This document shows positions 1 through 5,478 of a DNA stretch of 7,169 bases, in pieces. Every line of letters begins with the position of its first letter. The stretch's first letter is position 1. The translations under genes were made by a program, and so were the position numbers. The notes below the pieces were generated by a model that was not told where the DNA came from, ran no database searches, and saw only the letters and a list, made by a program, of their open reading frames with translations. The stretch is from Anaerolineales bacterium (GTDB lineage Bacteria; Chloroflexota; Anaerolineae; Anaerolineales; DRMV01), in NCBI GenBank assembly GCA_015491595.1, contig WFVP01000390.1, positions 1-7,169 on the forward strand, read 5' to 3'.

Positions 1-741
1 ATAGCGGTGGATTCCGGTGACCGCGAACGTCTGGGCTCCGCCCTGCCCGAAGACTGGCGGGTGGACCTGAACATCGACCACCATGCCACCAACACCCACT
101 ACGGCCTGATGAACGTGGTGGAACCCGACGCGCCCTCCACCACCGCGGTGCTGGCCCAATACCTGCCCCGCTGGGGGCTCCCCATCACCACCGAAGTGGC
201 CACGGTCCTCCTGGCCGGCCTCATTACGGACACCCTGGGATTCCGCACCGAGAGCGTGACGCCCGACACCTTGCGCCTGGCGGCCGACCTGATGGAAAAG
301 GGCGCGCCCCTGAGCACCCTGTACTACGAGACCATGGTGGCCAAGTCCTTCCCCGCACTGCGGTATTGGGGCTTCGGCCTGGCCCGGATGCAGCGGCAGG
401 GGGCGTTGGTCTGGACCTACGTGACCCAGAAGGACCGGGAAGCGGCCGGATACGAGCTGGAGGACGACGCCGACCTGGTCAACCAGCTGGTGTCCTTGCG
501 TGAGGCGGAAATCGCGTTGATTTTCGTGGAACGTTCGGGACCTCGGGTCAAGATGAGCTGGCGGGCCAAGCCCGGATGGGACGTCAGCACCCTGGCCAAG
601 CGCTTTGGCGGCGGCGGTCACGCGGCCGCAGCCGGCGCCATCCTGTCCGGGACCCTGGAAGAAGTCATCCCTCGCGTCCTGGAGGCCACGCTGGCCTTCA
701 TGGGTCAGGAAACCCATGTCTCCGTCTCCATTCCATCGTAA
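1..741 (+). CDS. NrnA-like DHH/DHHA1 phosphoesterase, 5'-truncated
   Basis: This is the C-terminal part of a DHH-family phosphoesterase resembling NrnA, which degrades very short oligoribonucleotides (nanoRNA) and in many bacteria also dephosphorylates pAp in the cytoplasm. The frame is open from base 1 and the first codons read IAVDSGDRERLG, the metal-binding Asp motif of the family, so the GTG at 7 is an internal codon and not a start. The DHH signature is at 76-84 (NIDHHATN). The C-terminal DHHA1 substrate-binding domain carries GGGGH followed by AAAAGA at 607-639. About 246 codons are present against roughly 320-340 for the family, so only the N-terminal stretch with the first Asp motif is missing. 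It ends 30 nt before truB, the neighbour expected from the common rbfA-nrnA-truB-ribF order. Family assignment is firm; the exact substrate (nanoRNA, pAp or c-di-AMP products) cannot be fixed from this fragment. Confidence 0.9.
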   Translation: MAVDSGDRERLGSALPEDWRVDLNIDHHATNTHYGLMNVVEPDAPSTTAVLAQYLPRWGLPITTEVATVLLAGLITDTLGFRTESVTPDTLRLAADLMEKGAPLSTLYYETMVAKSFPALRYWGFGLARMQRQGALVWTYVTQKDREAAGYELEDDADLVNQLVSLREAEIALIFVERSGPRVKMSWRAKPGWDVSTLAKRFGGGGHAAAAGAILSGTLEEVIPRVLEATLAFMGQETHVSVSIPS

Positions 742-756
742 GCTCAATCCTCAAGC

Positions 757-763
757 AAGGGGG
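757..763 (+). promoter_or_regulatory. Ribosome binding site of truB
   Basis: AAGGGGG lies 8 nt before the ATG at 772. It supports that ATG as the true start and therefore supports the unusual basic N-terminal extension of the TruB protein. Confidence 0.65.
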
Positions 764-771
764 CTGCGACC

Positions 772-1764
772 ATGACACACGAGACCCTTTACACCCTCCC
801 CTCTTCGGGCGCTCGACGTCGTCCGGAGCGCAAACGCCGTCGCGCTCGGTACACCCCATCGCCGCGGGACTGGGTTTCCGGCGTGCTGGTCATCGACAAG
901 CCCGCGGGACTGACCTCCCATCAGGTGGTCCAGATTGTCCGTAAGGGCACCGGCATTCGCCGCGCGGGCCACACGGGCACCCTGGACCCGCGGGCCTCGG
1001 GGGTACTGGTGGTGCTCATCGGGCCTGCGGTGCGCCTGAGCGAATGGGTGTCCTCCTCGGATAAGCGCTATCTGGCCACCATACGCCTGGGCGAAGTGCG
1101 GGATACCTACGATGCGGAAGGTCGAATCCTGGAAACCCACCCCTGGGAACACATCACGGAGGAACAAATCCGGGATATCCTCAAGCAATTCGAAGGGGAA
1201 ATCGAGCAGGTGCCTCCTGCCTATTCCGCGGTCCGGGTGCAGGGCAAGCGCGCCTATACCCTGGCGCGGGAAGGCAAGCCGGTGGAGCTCAAACCCCGCA
1301 AAATCAAGGTCTACAAACTGGACCTGCTGGAGTGGGAGCCTCCCGACCTGGTGGTGGATGTCTACTGCTCCTCTGGCACCTACGTGCGCTCCCTGGCCCA
1401 TGACCTGGGCCAGGCCCTGGGCACCGGGGCCTACCTGCTGGGCTTGCGCCGCACCCAAAGCGGCCGGTTCACCTTGCGGGATGCCGTGCCCCTGAGCCGC
1501 CTCCAACAGGCCTTCCAGGAAGGGGACTGGTATCGCTTCTTGATTCCGGCCGCCGAAGCCCTGCCCCCGGAGTGGCCTACCGTGGAGCTGGACAGCGACC
1601 AGGTCGAACGCGTGCGTCACGGCCACCGGGTCCCGGCCCCTGAAGTGTACGAACCCGGACAGCTGATCCGTGCCCTCTCCGAACAAGGGGACTTGGTGGC
1701 CGTGATGCAATACGTGCCGGAAACCCAGGAGTTGCAACCTAAGAAGGTCTTCCTGCCCTCGTAA
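772..1764 (+). CDS. truB: tRNA pseudouridine(55) synthase TruB
   Basis: TruB isomerises U55 in the T-loop of tRNAs to pseudouridine. The 330-residue product has the family hallmarks in order: GVLVIDKPAGLTSH at 37-50, the catalytic motif GHTGTLDPRASGVL at 66-79 with catalytic Asp72, KRY at 98-100, QVPPAYSAVRVQGKRAY at 146-162, and CSSGTYVRSLAHDLG at 199-213 with the conserved Arg206. Residues from about 265 to the end look like the small PUA-like C-terminal domain of bacterial TruB. The start is set by an AAGGGGG Shine-Dalgarno sequence 8 nt upstream. An unusual feature is a leader of about 33 residues before the core, with nine Arg/Lys among residues 15-26, which might add RNA affinity (inference). 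It lies 30 nt after the DHH phosphoesterase gene and is probably co-transcribed with it. Unlike the common arrangement, it is separated from ribF by 379 nt with its own promoter. Confidence 0.97.
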   Translation: MTHETLYTLPSSGARRRPERKRRRARYTPSPRDWVSGVLVIDKPAGLTSHQVVQIVRKGTGIRRAGHTGTLDPRASGVLVVLIGPAVRLSEWVSSSDKRYLATIRLGEVRDTYDAEGRILETHPWEHITEEQIRDILKQFEGEIEQVPPAYSAVRVQGKRAYTLAREGKPVELKPRKIKVYKLDLLEWEPPDLVVDVYCSSGTYVRSLAHDLGQALGTGAYLLGLRRTQSGRFTLRDAVPLSRLQQAFQEGDWYRFLIPAAEALPPEWPTVELDSDQVERVRHGHRVPAPEVYEPGQLIRALSEQGDLVAVMQYVPETQELQPKKVFLPS

Positions 1765-1909
1765 CCCCTCTTGGGGAGAAGGGTTCGCTTTCGGGCAGCG
1801 GGTCTGTAGGCAACCGTTGCCCCCTGGGGGCCTATTCCTCCGTCCTCCCACCGCGGCGTGCCGTCCTCCAAGCTTGGTCGAAGGATGGCCCCCTTCGTTC
1901 GGAAGCGGC
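1765..1909 (+). other. Non-coding stretch after truB with several short dyads
   Basis: No gene is supported here. The DNA contains short perfect or near-perfect inverted repeats. AACCC at 1763-1767 can pair with GGGTT at 1781-1785, just after the truB stop. GGCAAC/GTTGCC at 1809-1821 and GCCCC/GGGGC at 1819-1831 overlap each other, and both lie within an outer TAGGC/GCCTA pair at 1807-1834. CGAAGG/CCTTCG at 1879-1897 has a 7-nt loop and ends 12 nt before the -35 box of the ribF promoter. None is followed by a T-run, so I do not call an intrinsic terminator. They could stop the truB transcript by another route, act as operator sites, or be chance in GC-rich DNA. Confidence 0.4.
1879..1897 (+). 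repeat. 6-bp perfect inverted repeat just upstream of the ribF promoter
   Basis: CGAAGG and CCTTCG flank a 7-nt loop, ending 12 nt before the -35 hexamer. The right arm can alternatively pair with GAAG at 1902-1905. It could be a weak transcription end for truB or a regulator site. The sequence shows only the dyad, and the role is inference. Confidence 0.35.
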
Positions 1910-1939
1910 TTGAGCAGGCCGTCCGGGCCGTGTTACAAT
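1910..1939 (+). promoter_or_regulatory. Sigma-70-type extended -10 promoter for ribF-thyX
   Basis: The -35 hexamer TTGAGC (1910-1915) is followed by an 18-nt spacer and the -10 hexamer TACAAT (1934-1939). A TG at 1931-1932 gives an extended -10 element. Five of six -10 bases and four of six -35 bases match the housekeeping consensus, which is striking in DNA this GC-rich. Transcription would start near 1946, leaving a leader of about 200 nt before ribF. This promoter makes ribF and the genes after it at least partly independent of the truB transcript. Confidence 0.65.
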
Positions 1940-1945
1940 GGACGC

Positions 1946-2143
1946 CGTCGTTGTCCAGGTTCGGGTTTGGGGACCTTTTTCGGTGAACCGTAACTTCCTG
2001 CCGAGGACGAAGGGGCAACCGGACAAGGGGCGTGTCATGGCGCTTCTTCCCTCGACGGGGTTGGGAGCTTCGCCCCGAGGGGGCCGGTACGCGATAAGCA
2101 ACGGGAGGACGCTTTCCCGCTGGCGCACAAGGAGGCAGACGTC
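1946..2143 (+). promoter_or_regulatory. Putative structured 5' leader of ribF mRNA
   Basis: The leader lies between the predicted transcription start and ribF. Pairings seen by eye start with GGTTC (1958-1962) and GAACC (1985-1989), enclosing GGGT/ACCT (1963-1966/1973-1976) and a T5 run at 1976-1980. Next comes CCCTCG (2049-2054) with CGAGGG (2076-2081), extended by GGG/CCC inside (2057-2059/2073-2075). Finally GCCGG (2083-2087) pairs with CTGGC (2120-2124), stacked on CGGGA (2102-2106) with TCCCG (2115-2119). AAGC at 2096-2099 in the side bulge is complementary to GCTT at 2111-2114 in the hairpin loop, so a pseudoknot is possible. The last helix ends 4 nt before the ribosome binding site, so it could affect translation. 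The conserved core of the FMN riboswitch, common upstream of flavin genes, is not visible. GC-rich DNA gives many chance pairings, so regulatory function is unproven. Confidence 0.35.
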
Positions 2144-2147
2144 ATGA
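2037..2147 (+). CDS. Possible 36-codon upstream open reading frame overlapping the ribF start
   Basis: A short frame starts at ATG 2037, with AAGGGG at 2025-2030 six nt upstream as a plausible ribosome binding site. It ends at TGA 2145-2147, forming an ATGA overlap with the ribF start. The predicted 36-residue peptide is Arg-rich at its C-terminus (SRWRTRRQTS) and matches no family I recognise. If translated, the ribosome would read through the leader hairpins and the ribF Shine-Dalgarno (read as Arg-Arg) and deliver itself to the ribF start, giving translational coupling. The frame has no obvious protein-like composition, the leader is also plausible as purely non-coding, and short frames without stops are common at this GC content. 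I treat it as a candidate only. Confidence 0.15.
   Translation: MALLPSTGLGASPRGGRYAISNGRTLSRWRTRRQTS
2129..2135 (+). promoter_or_regulatory. Ribosome binding site of ribF
   Basis: AAGGAGG lies 8 nt before ATG 2144, an almost ideal Shine-Dalgarno sequence and distance. It fixes the ribF start. Confidence 0.85.
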
Positions 2148-3103
2148 AGGTCTTCCACGGCTGGCCCGATTCCCCCCTTCCCGCGTCCCACGTGACCATC
2201 GGGGGGTTCGACGGCGTGCATCGGGGACATCAGGCCCTGATACGGCACACTGTGGACGCGGCCCACCAGGCCGGCCTGCTCGCGGTGGTGGTGACCTTTC
2301 AACCCGCTCCCGCGGTGTTCTTTCGACGCCGGCCTCCCCGATACCTGACCCCCCTGCGGGAAAAACTCCCCTTACTGGAAGCCCTGGACGTGGACGTCGC
2401 CCTGGTCCTCCCCTTTGACGAGCAACTGGCCCGCGCGCCAGCCCGGGCCTTTGTCGAAGCCCTTCGCCGCCACCTGGGGATGCAGGCCCTGACGGTGGGC
2501 GCCGGGTTCGCCCTGGGCCATCAGAGGCGGGGCACCACGGAGCGCCTGCAGGCCTGGGCCGCGGAGATGGGATACCGCTTTGAAGTCTTCCCCCCGGTCA
2601 CCGAGGACGGCCAGCGCATTTCCGCCAGCCGCATTCGGGCCCTTTTGGACGAAGGCCGGGTGGAGGAAGCCGCGCGTCTTTTGGGACGGTGGTACACCCT
2701 TACCGGCCGCGTCCGGGCAGGAGAGGGTCGTGGCAGCGGCGTGGGCTTTCCCACGGCCAACATCCTGCCCCCCGAGGACAAGTGGCTGCCTGCCCTGGGC
2801 GTCTACGCGGGCTGGGCCCTTTGGGAGGGCCGGGACGCCTGGTATCCGGCCGTGGCCAACTTCGGCCGCCGTCCCACCTTCGGCGAGCTTCCCACCCCTC
2901 TGCTGGAAGTCCATCTGCTACACTTTCAAGGGGACCTGTACGAACGCAACCTGACCTTTGCCTTCGTACGACGTCTGCGCGGGGAGAAACGCTTCCCTTC
3001 GATCGAGGCGTTGCGTGCCCAAATTGACCGGGACATCCAACAGGCCCAGGAGGTACTGGAACATGCCGGGCACCCTACGCGTGTACACCCTCTCCACCCA
3101 TGA
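2144..3103 (+). CDS. ribF: Bifunctional riboflavin kinase / FMN adenylyltransferase RibF
   Basis: RibF phosphorylates riboflavin to FMN and then adenylylates FMN to FAD. The 319-residue length is normal. The N-terminal nucleotidylyltransferase domain (about 15-170) has GGFDGVHRGHQ at 20-30 containing the HxGH motif (26-29), and ISASRIRALL at 159-168. The C-terminal kinase domain (about 182-305) has GSGVGFPTANI at 197-207, ANFGRRPTFG at 238-247, a likely catalytic Glu255 in LEVHLL, and RGEKRFPSIEAL at 279-290. Two adenylyltransferase segments differ from the usual pattern. VGAGFALG at 118-125 has Gly where Asp or Asn is normal (VGxDFxFG), and TFQPAP at 51-56 replaces the usual TF-acid-P-His-P. 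FAD synthesis may still work, but this half deserves a check. It is preceded by its own promoter and leader, and its last 41 nt overlap thyX. Confidence 0.95.
   Translation: MKVFHGWPDSPLPASHVTIGGFDGVHRGHQALIRHTVDAAHQAGLLAVVVTFQPAPAVFFRRRPPRYLTPLREKLPLLEALDVDVALVLPFDEQLARAPARAFVEALRRHLGMQALTVGAGFALGHQRRGTTERLQAWAAEMGYRFEVFPPVTEDGQRISASRIRALLDEGRVEEAARLLGRWYTLTGRVRAGEGRGSGVGFPTANILPPEDKWLPALGVYAGWALWEGRDAWYPAVANFGRRPTFGELPTPLLEVHLLHFQGDLYERNLTFAFVRRLRGEKRFPSIEALRAQIDRDIQQAQEVLEHAGHPTRVHPLHP
3048..3054 (+). promoter_or_regulatory. Ribosome binding site of thyX, inside ribF
   Basis: AGGAGGT lies 8 nt before ATG 3063. It decides the thyX start. The frame is open further upstream (a possible ATG at 2958), but that extension would read through the ribF kinase domain and shows no ThyX similarity. 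Confidence 0.8.
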
Positions 3104-4508
3104 GTACTCGCCCGAAATCATCGCCGTGGCCTTTGCCAAGACCTCCCGCTCCCCTCTGCCCTTCGACGTCATTGCCCAGGACCTGAACGAAGACCAGAGC
3201 CGCCGGTTCCATGAGAAGTGGGTCATCGGGTACGGTCATGCCTCGGTGGCGGAGCACGCGGTCTTGCACCTGGCCATTGAAGGCGTTTCCCGGCTCGCGC
3301 TGGAAGTGGTGGAATCCGCGCGGCTGGCCTCCTACACCGAAAAATCCACCCGCTACCAGAAGTGGGACCCCGAAGCCTTCCACCGCCCCGCGGAACTGCA
3401 GGGGCACCCTTTGCAATCCCTGTACGAGGCCACGGTGCGCCATCTGTTCCAGACGTACCAGGCGGTGCAGGAGCCGGTGCAGGAGGTCATGCGCCGCTAT
3501 CACCCGCCCCGAGAGGGCGAAACGCCCGAAAAATGGGAGAAACGGGTGCGTACCCGGTACATGGACGTCTGTCGTTTCCTGCTTCCCGCGGCCACCCTGG
3601 CCAACGTGGGCATGACGGTGAATGCGCGCGTCCTGGCCCACACCTTACGGAAAATGCTGGCCCACCCGCTGGCCGAGGTGCGGGATTTGGCTACACGCAT
3701 GAAGGAGGTGGCTCTGCAAGAAGCCCCCACCCTGGTACGCTACGTGGCTCCCGATGCCGCCCTCCAACGCGCCCTCGACCAGGCCCGGGCATGGGCGGTA
3801 ACCCTGGCCGCGCCTCCCGACTCCACCGAACCCACCGGAGAAGACGGACCGTGGCTGCGTCTGGTCCATTACGACCCCGACGGCGAGGCCCGGGTCCTGG
3901 CCGCGGCCCTGTACCGGGTTTCTCAGGAGCCCTACGAGGTCTGGTTGGCGCGGATGCGGCAGATGTCCCCCGCGCAGCGGGAAGCGCTGATGCGGGACCT
4001 GCTGGCCCACCTGGGACCCCATGACGTTCCCCTGCGGGAATTGGAGCACACGGTCTACACCGTGGACGTGGTCCTGGACCAGGGCGCGTACTACGAGCTC
4101 AAACGACATCGCATGATGACCCTGACCCCTCAACGGCTGACCGCCCGTCTGGGGTACACCGTCCCCCGGGCCATCGTGGAGGCCGGGGTGGAGAAGCCCT
4201 ATCGGGAAGCCATGGAGCGGGCCGGTGAAACATACGAGCGCCTGGCCGCGTGGAATCCCGACGTGGCCGCCTATGTGGTGCCCAACGGCTTCCGACGCCG
4301 GGCCCTGCTCACCTTCAACGCCCGCCAGGCATACCACCTGATTCAATTGCGGGCGGCCAAGAACGCACACTTCTCCATGCGCCGCTTTGCTTTGCGCCTG
4401 GCCGAAGCCCTGCGCCGGGTCCATCCCGCGTTGTTCGCCTTTCTGCAGCTCCCCGAAACCACCTGGCAGGCCATCGAACAAGCCCACTTCGCGGAGGGTG
4501 CCGCATGA
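3063..4508 (+). CDS. thyX: Double-length ThyX: FAD-dependent thymidylate synthase with two ThyX-like halves
   Basis: ThyX makes dTMP from dUMP using methylene-tetrahydrofolate, FAD and NAD(P)H. Usual ThyX is about 210-260 residues; this product is 481 and holds two diverged copies. Copy 1 (about 5-228) has GHASVAEH (58-65), IEGVSR (72-77), LASYTEKSTRY (88-98) and NARVLAH (187-193), but reads SAR at 85-87 where the family has the FAD-binding RHR. Copy 2 (about 262-460) has EH (328-329), an intact RHR (348-350) and NARQAYHLIQLR (419-430), but the stretch after RHR (MMTLTPQRLT) lacks the normal Ser and Arg-Tyr of SxRY, and AHFSMR at 435-440 replaces AQWEIR. The copies thus keep different parts of the active site, which could form a composite site, since ThyX sites lie at subunit interfaces. 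Similar long ThyX proteins occur, as I recall, in Chloroflexota. It overlaps ribF by 41 nt, and FAD from RibF is its cofactor. Activity is inferred, not certain. Confidence 0.85.
   Translation: MPGTLRVYTLSTHEYSPEIIAVAFAKTSRSPLPFDVIAQDLNEDQSRRFHEKWVIGYGHASVAEHAVLHLAIEGVSRLALEVVESARLASYTEKSTRYQKWDPEAFHRPAELQGHPLQSLYEATVRHLFQTYQAVQEPVQEVMRRYHPPREGETPEKWEKRVRTRYMDVCRFLLPAATLANVGMTVNARVLAHTLRKMLAHPLAEVRDLATRMKEVALQEAPTLVRYVAPDAALQRALDQARAWAVTLAAPPDSTEPTGEDGPWLRLVHYDPDGEARVLAAALYRVSQEPYEVWLARMRQMSPAQREALMRDLLAHLGPHDVPLRELEHTVYTVDVVLDQGAYYELKRHRMMTLTPQRLTARLGYTVPRAIVEAGVEKPYREAMERAGETYERLAAWNPDVAAYVVPNGFRRRALLTFNARQAYHLIQLRAAKNAHFSMRRFALRLAEALRRVHPALFAFLQLPETTWQAIEQAHFAEGAA
4493..4498 (+). promoter_or_regulatory. 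Ribosome binding site of the PIG-L deacetylase gene
   Basis: GGAGGG lies 6 nt before ATG 4505, inside the end of thyX. It supports the ATGA-overlap start over the longer upstream-open frame beginning near 4250, which would translate thyX out of frame. Confidence 0.7.
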
Positions 4509-5404
4509 CGCCGTCTCCGACCGCTCCCTCGTCCGCGTCGGCTACGGGTCGGGTTCTGCTGGCCAGCCTGGCCCATCCCGATGATGAGACCTTTGGCCTG
4601 GGCGGTCCGCTGGCGTACTATGCGTCCCGGGGCGTCGCGGTGCACGTCATCTGCGCGACCAAGGGAGAAGCCGGGACGATTTTCGACCCCGAACTCATGA
4701 AGGGGTTCGCCTCCGTGGCGGAGCGCCGCGTGGCCGAGCTGGAATGCGCGGCCCGGGCCCTGGGACTGGCCGGGGTTCACTTCCTGGGATACCGGGATTC
4801 GGGGATGCCCGGGTCCGAGGACAACCGGCATCCCCAGGCCCTCATGAACGCCGACGAGGCCGAAGTGGCCCAGCGCATCATGGCCATCATGCAGGAACTG
4901 CGCCCCCAGGTGGTGGTCACCTTCGACCCCATCGGGGGATACTTCCATCCCGACCACATCGCCATGCATCGGGCCACCACCCGGGCCTTCTGGGAACTGC
5001 GCCGGGCGTACGAGGAGGGCCGCTCCGATTGGGCCCCGGCCAAGCTCTACTACCACTTCTTCCCGCGCCGCCGCCTGCGATGGCTGGTCAAGCTCATGCC
5101 CCTATTGGGGCTGAACCCCCGGAAGGCGGGGGCCAACAAGGACATCGACCTGGTGGCCATCGCCGAAGGGGCCAAGGACTTCCGCACCCATGCCCTCATC
5201 GACTACGAGGACGTGGTCCAGCGCGTCTGGGAGGCCACCATGTGCCACAAGAGCCAGTTGCACAGCATCCAGCTCAGCTGGCGAGAGCGCCTCGTCCGAC
5301 GCCTGTCGCGGCCATCCAAGCCGCAGGCCCACTTCATGCGGGCCTATCCCCCGGTGCAGCCCGGGGAGCCGGTGGAGCGGGACCTGTTTGCAGGGCTCCC
5401 GTAG
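4505..5404 (+). CDS. PIG-L/LmbE family zinc-dependent deacetylase (MshB/Mca-like)
   Basis: PIG-L/LmbE enzymes are zinc hydrolases that remove acetyl groups from N-acetylglucosamine conjugates or cleave related amides. Well-known members act in mycothiol or bacillithiol synthesis (MshB, BshB), conjugate detoxification (Mca), or glycolipid metabolism. The 299-residue product has the zinc motif AHPDDE at 23-28, ATKGEAGT at 51-58, LGYRDSGM at 94-101, and the second zinc motif in DPIGGYFHPDHIAMH at 141-155. HKSQ at 248-251 resembles the H-[RK]-SQ element of the MshB/Mca group. No signal peptide is evident; residues 1-15 are a Ser/Thr/Pro/Ala-rich low-complexity start, so it is probably cytoplasmic. 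It begins in an ATGA overlap with the thyX stop, so the two are very likely translationally coupled. No mycothiol or bacillithiol glycosyltransferase or ligase is in this window, so the substrate is unknown. Family is firm, function within it open. Confidence 0.9.
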   Translation: MTPSPTAPSSASATGRVLLASLAHPDDETFGLGGPLAYYASRGVAVHVICATKGEAGTIFDPELMKGFASVAERRVAELECAARALGLAGVHFLGYRDSGMPGSEDNRHPQALMNADEAEVAQRIMAIMQELRPQVVVTFDPIGGYFHPDHIAMHRATTRAFWELRRAYEEGRSDWAPAKLYYHFFPRRRLRWLVKLMPLLGLNPRKAGANKDIDLVAIAEGAKDFRTHALIDYEDVVQRVWEATMCHKSQLHSIQLSWRERLVRRLSRPSKPQAHFMRAYPPVQPGEPVERDLFAGLP

Positions 5405-5478
5405 GTCGTCCAGAAACCTTCCCGCGATGGTAAACTTGCTGTCAAGGCACAAACTTTGCTTGCAAGGAGGCGTCCACC
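5405..5478 (+). repeat. Intergenic gap with an imperfect direct repeat
   Basis: This 74-nt gap is clearly more AT-rich than its surroundings. It contains AAACTTGCTGTCAAGG at 5432-5447 and AAACTTTGCTTGCAAGG at 5451-5467, starting 19 nt apart. Each unit holds an inverted CTTG/CAAG pair; in the second it is the palindrome CTTGCAAG at 5459-5466. The second unit runs into the ribosome binding site (5464-5470) of the next gene. It could be an operator pair near a promoter for the membrane-protein operon, but I see no convincing -35/-10 pair. Confidence 0.35.
5464..5470 (+). promoter_or_regulatory. Ribosome binding site of the membrane-protein gene
   Basis: AAGGAGG lies 8 nt before ATG 5479, the same near-ideal arrangement seen for ribF. 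It sets the start of the downstream gene. Confidence 0.8.

Noticed and set aside
7..741. GTG at 7 as the start of the first gene
   Set aside because: The residues there belong to a conserved internal Asp motif of the DHH family, and the frame is open to base 1, so the gene begins before the window.
1763..1785. Intrinsic terminator right after truB
   Set aside because: The short AACCC/GGGTT dyad has no T-tract after it and its interior does not pair well.
751..1851. A long minus-strand open frame of 366 codons opposite truB
   Set aside because: It mirrors a clear truB gene, has Gly/Gln/His-rich content with no recognisable domain, and is typical of antisense frames in GC-rich DNA.
1953..1980. 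Intrinsic terminator or attenuator with the T5 run at 1976-1980
   Set aside because: Available stems before the T-run are only 4 bp with large loops, too weak to call, although a pausing role is not excluded.
1946..2143. FMN riboswitch upstream of ribF
   Set aside because: I looked for the conserved AGGGTGAAATTCCC-type and ACCGGCGGT-type core segments and found neither.
1938..2147. A 69-codon frame starting at ATG 1938
   Set aside because: The ATG lies within the -10 element, upstream of the predicted transcription start, so it would not be on that message. Only the shorter frame from 2037 is kept as a weak candidate.
2958..3062. A longer thyX beginning at ATG 2958
   Set aside because: The extra 35 residues are an out-of-frame reading of the ribF kinase domain, while ATG 3063 has AGGAGGT at ideal distance.
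3645..4487. A 280-codon minus-strand open frame opposite thyX
   Set aside because: It is a shadow of the second ThyX copy, with low-complexity composition and no family motif.
5405..5478. A housekeeping promoter for the membrane-protein operon
   Set aside because: TAAACT at 5431-5436 resembles a -10 box, but there is no acceptable -35 hexamer at proper spacing.
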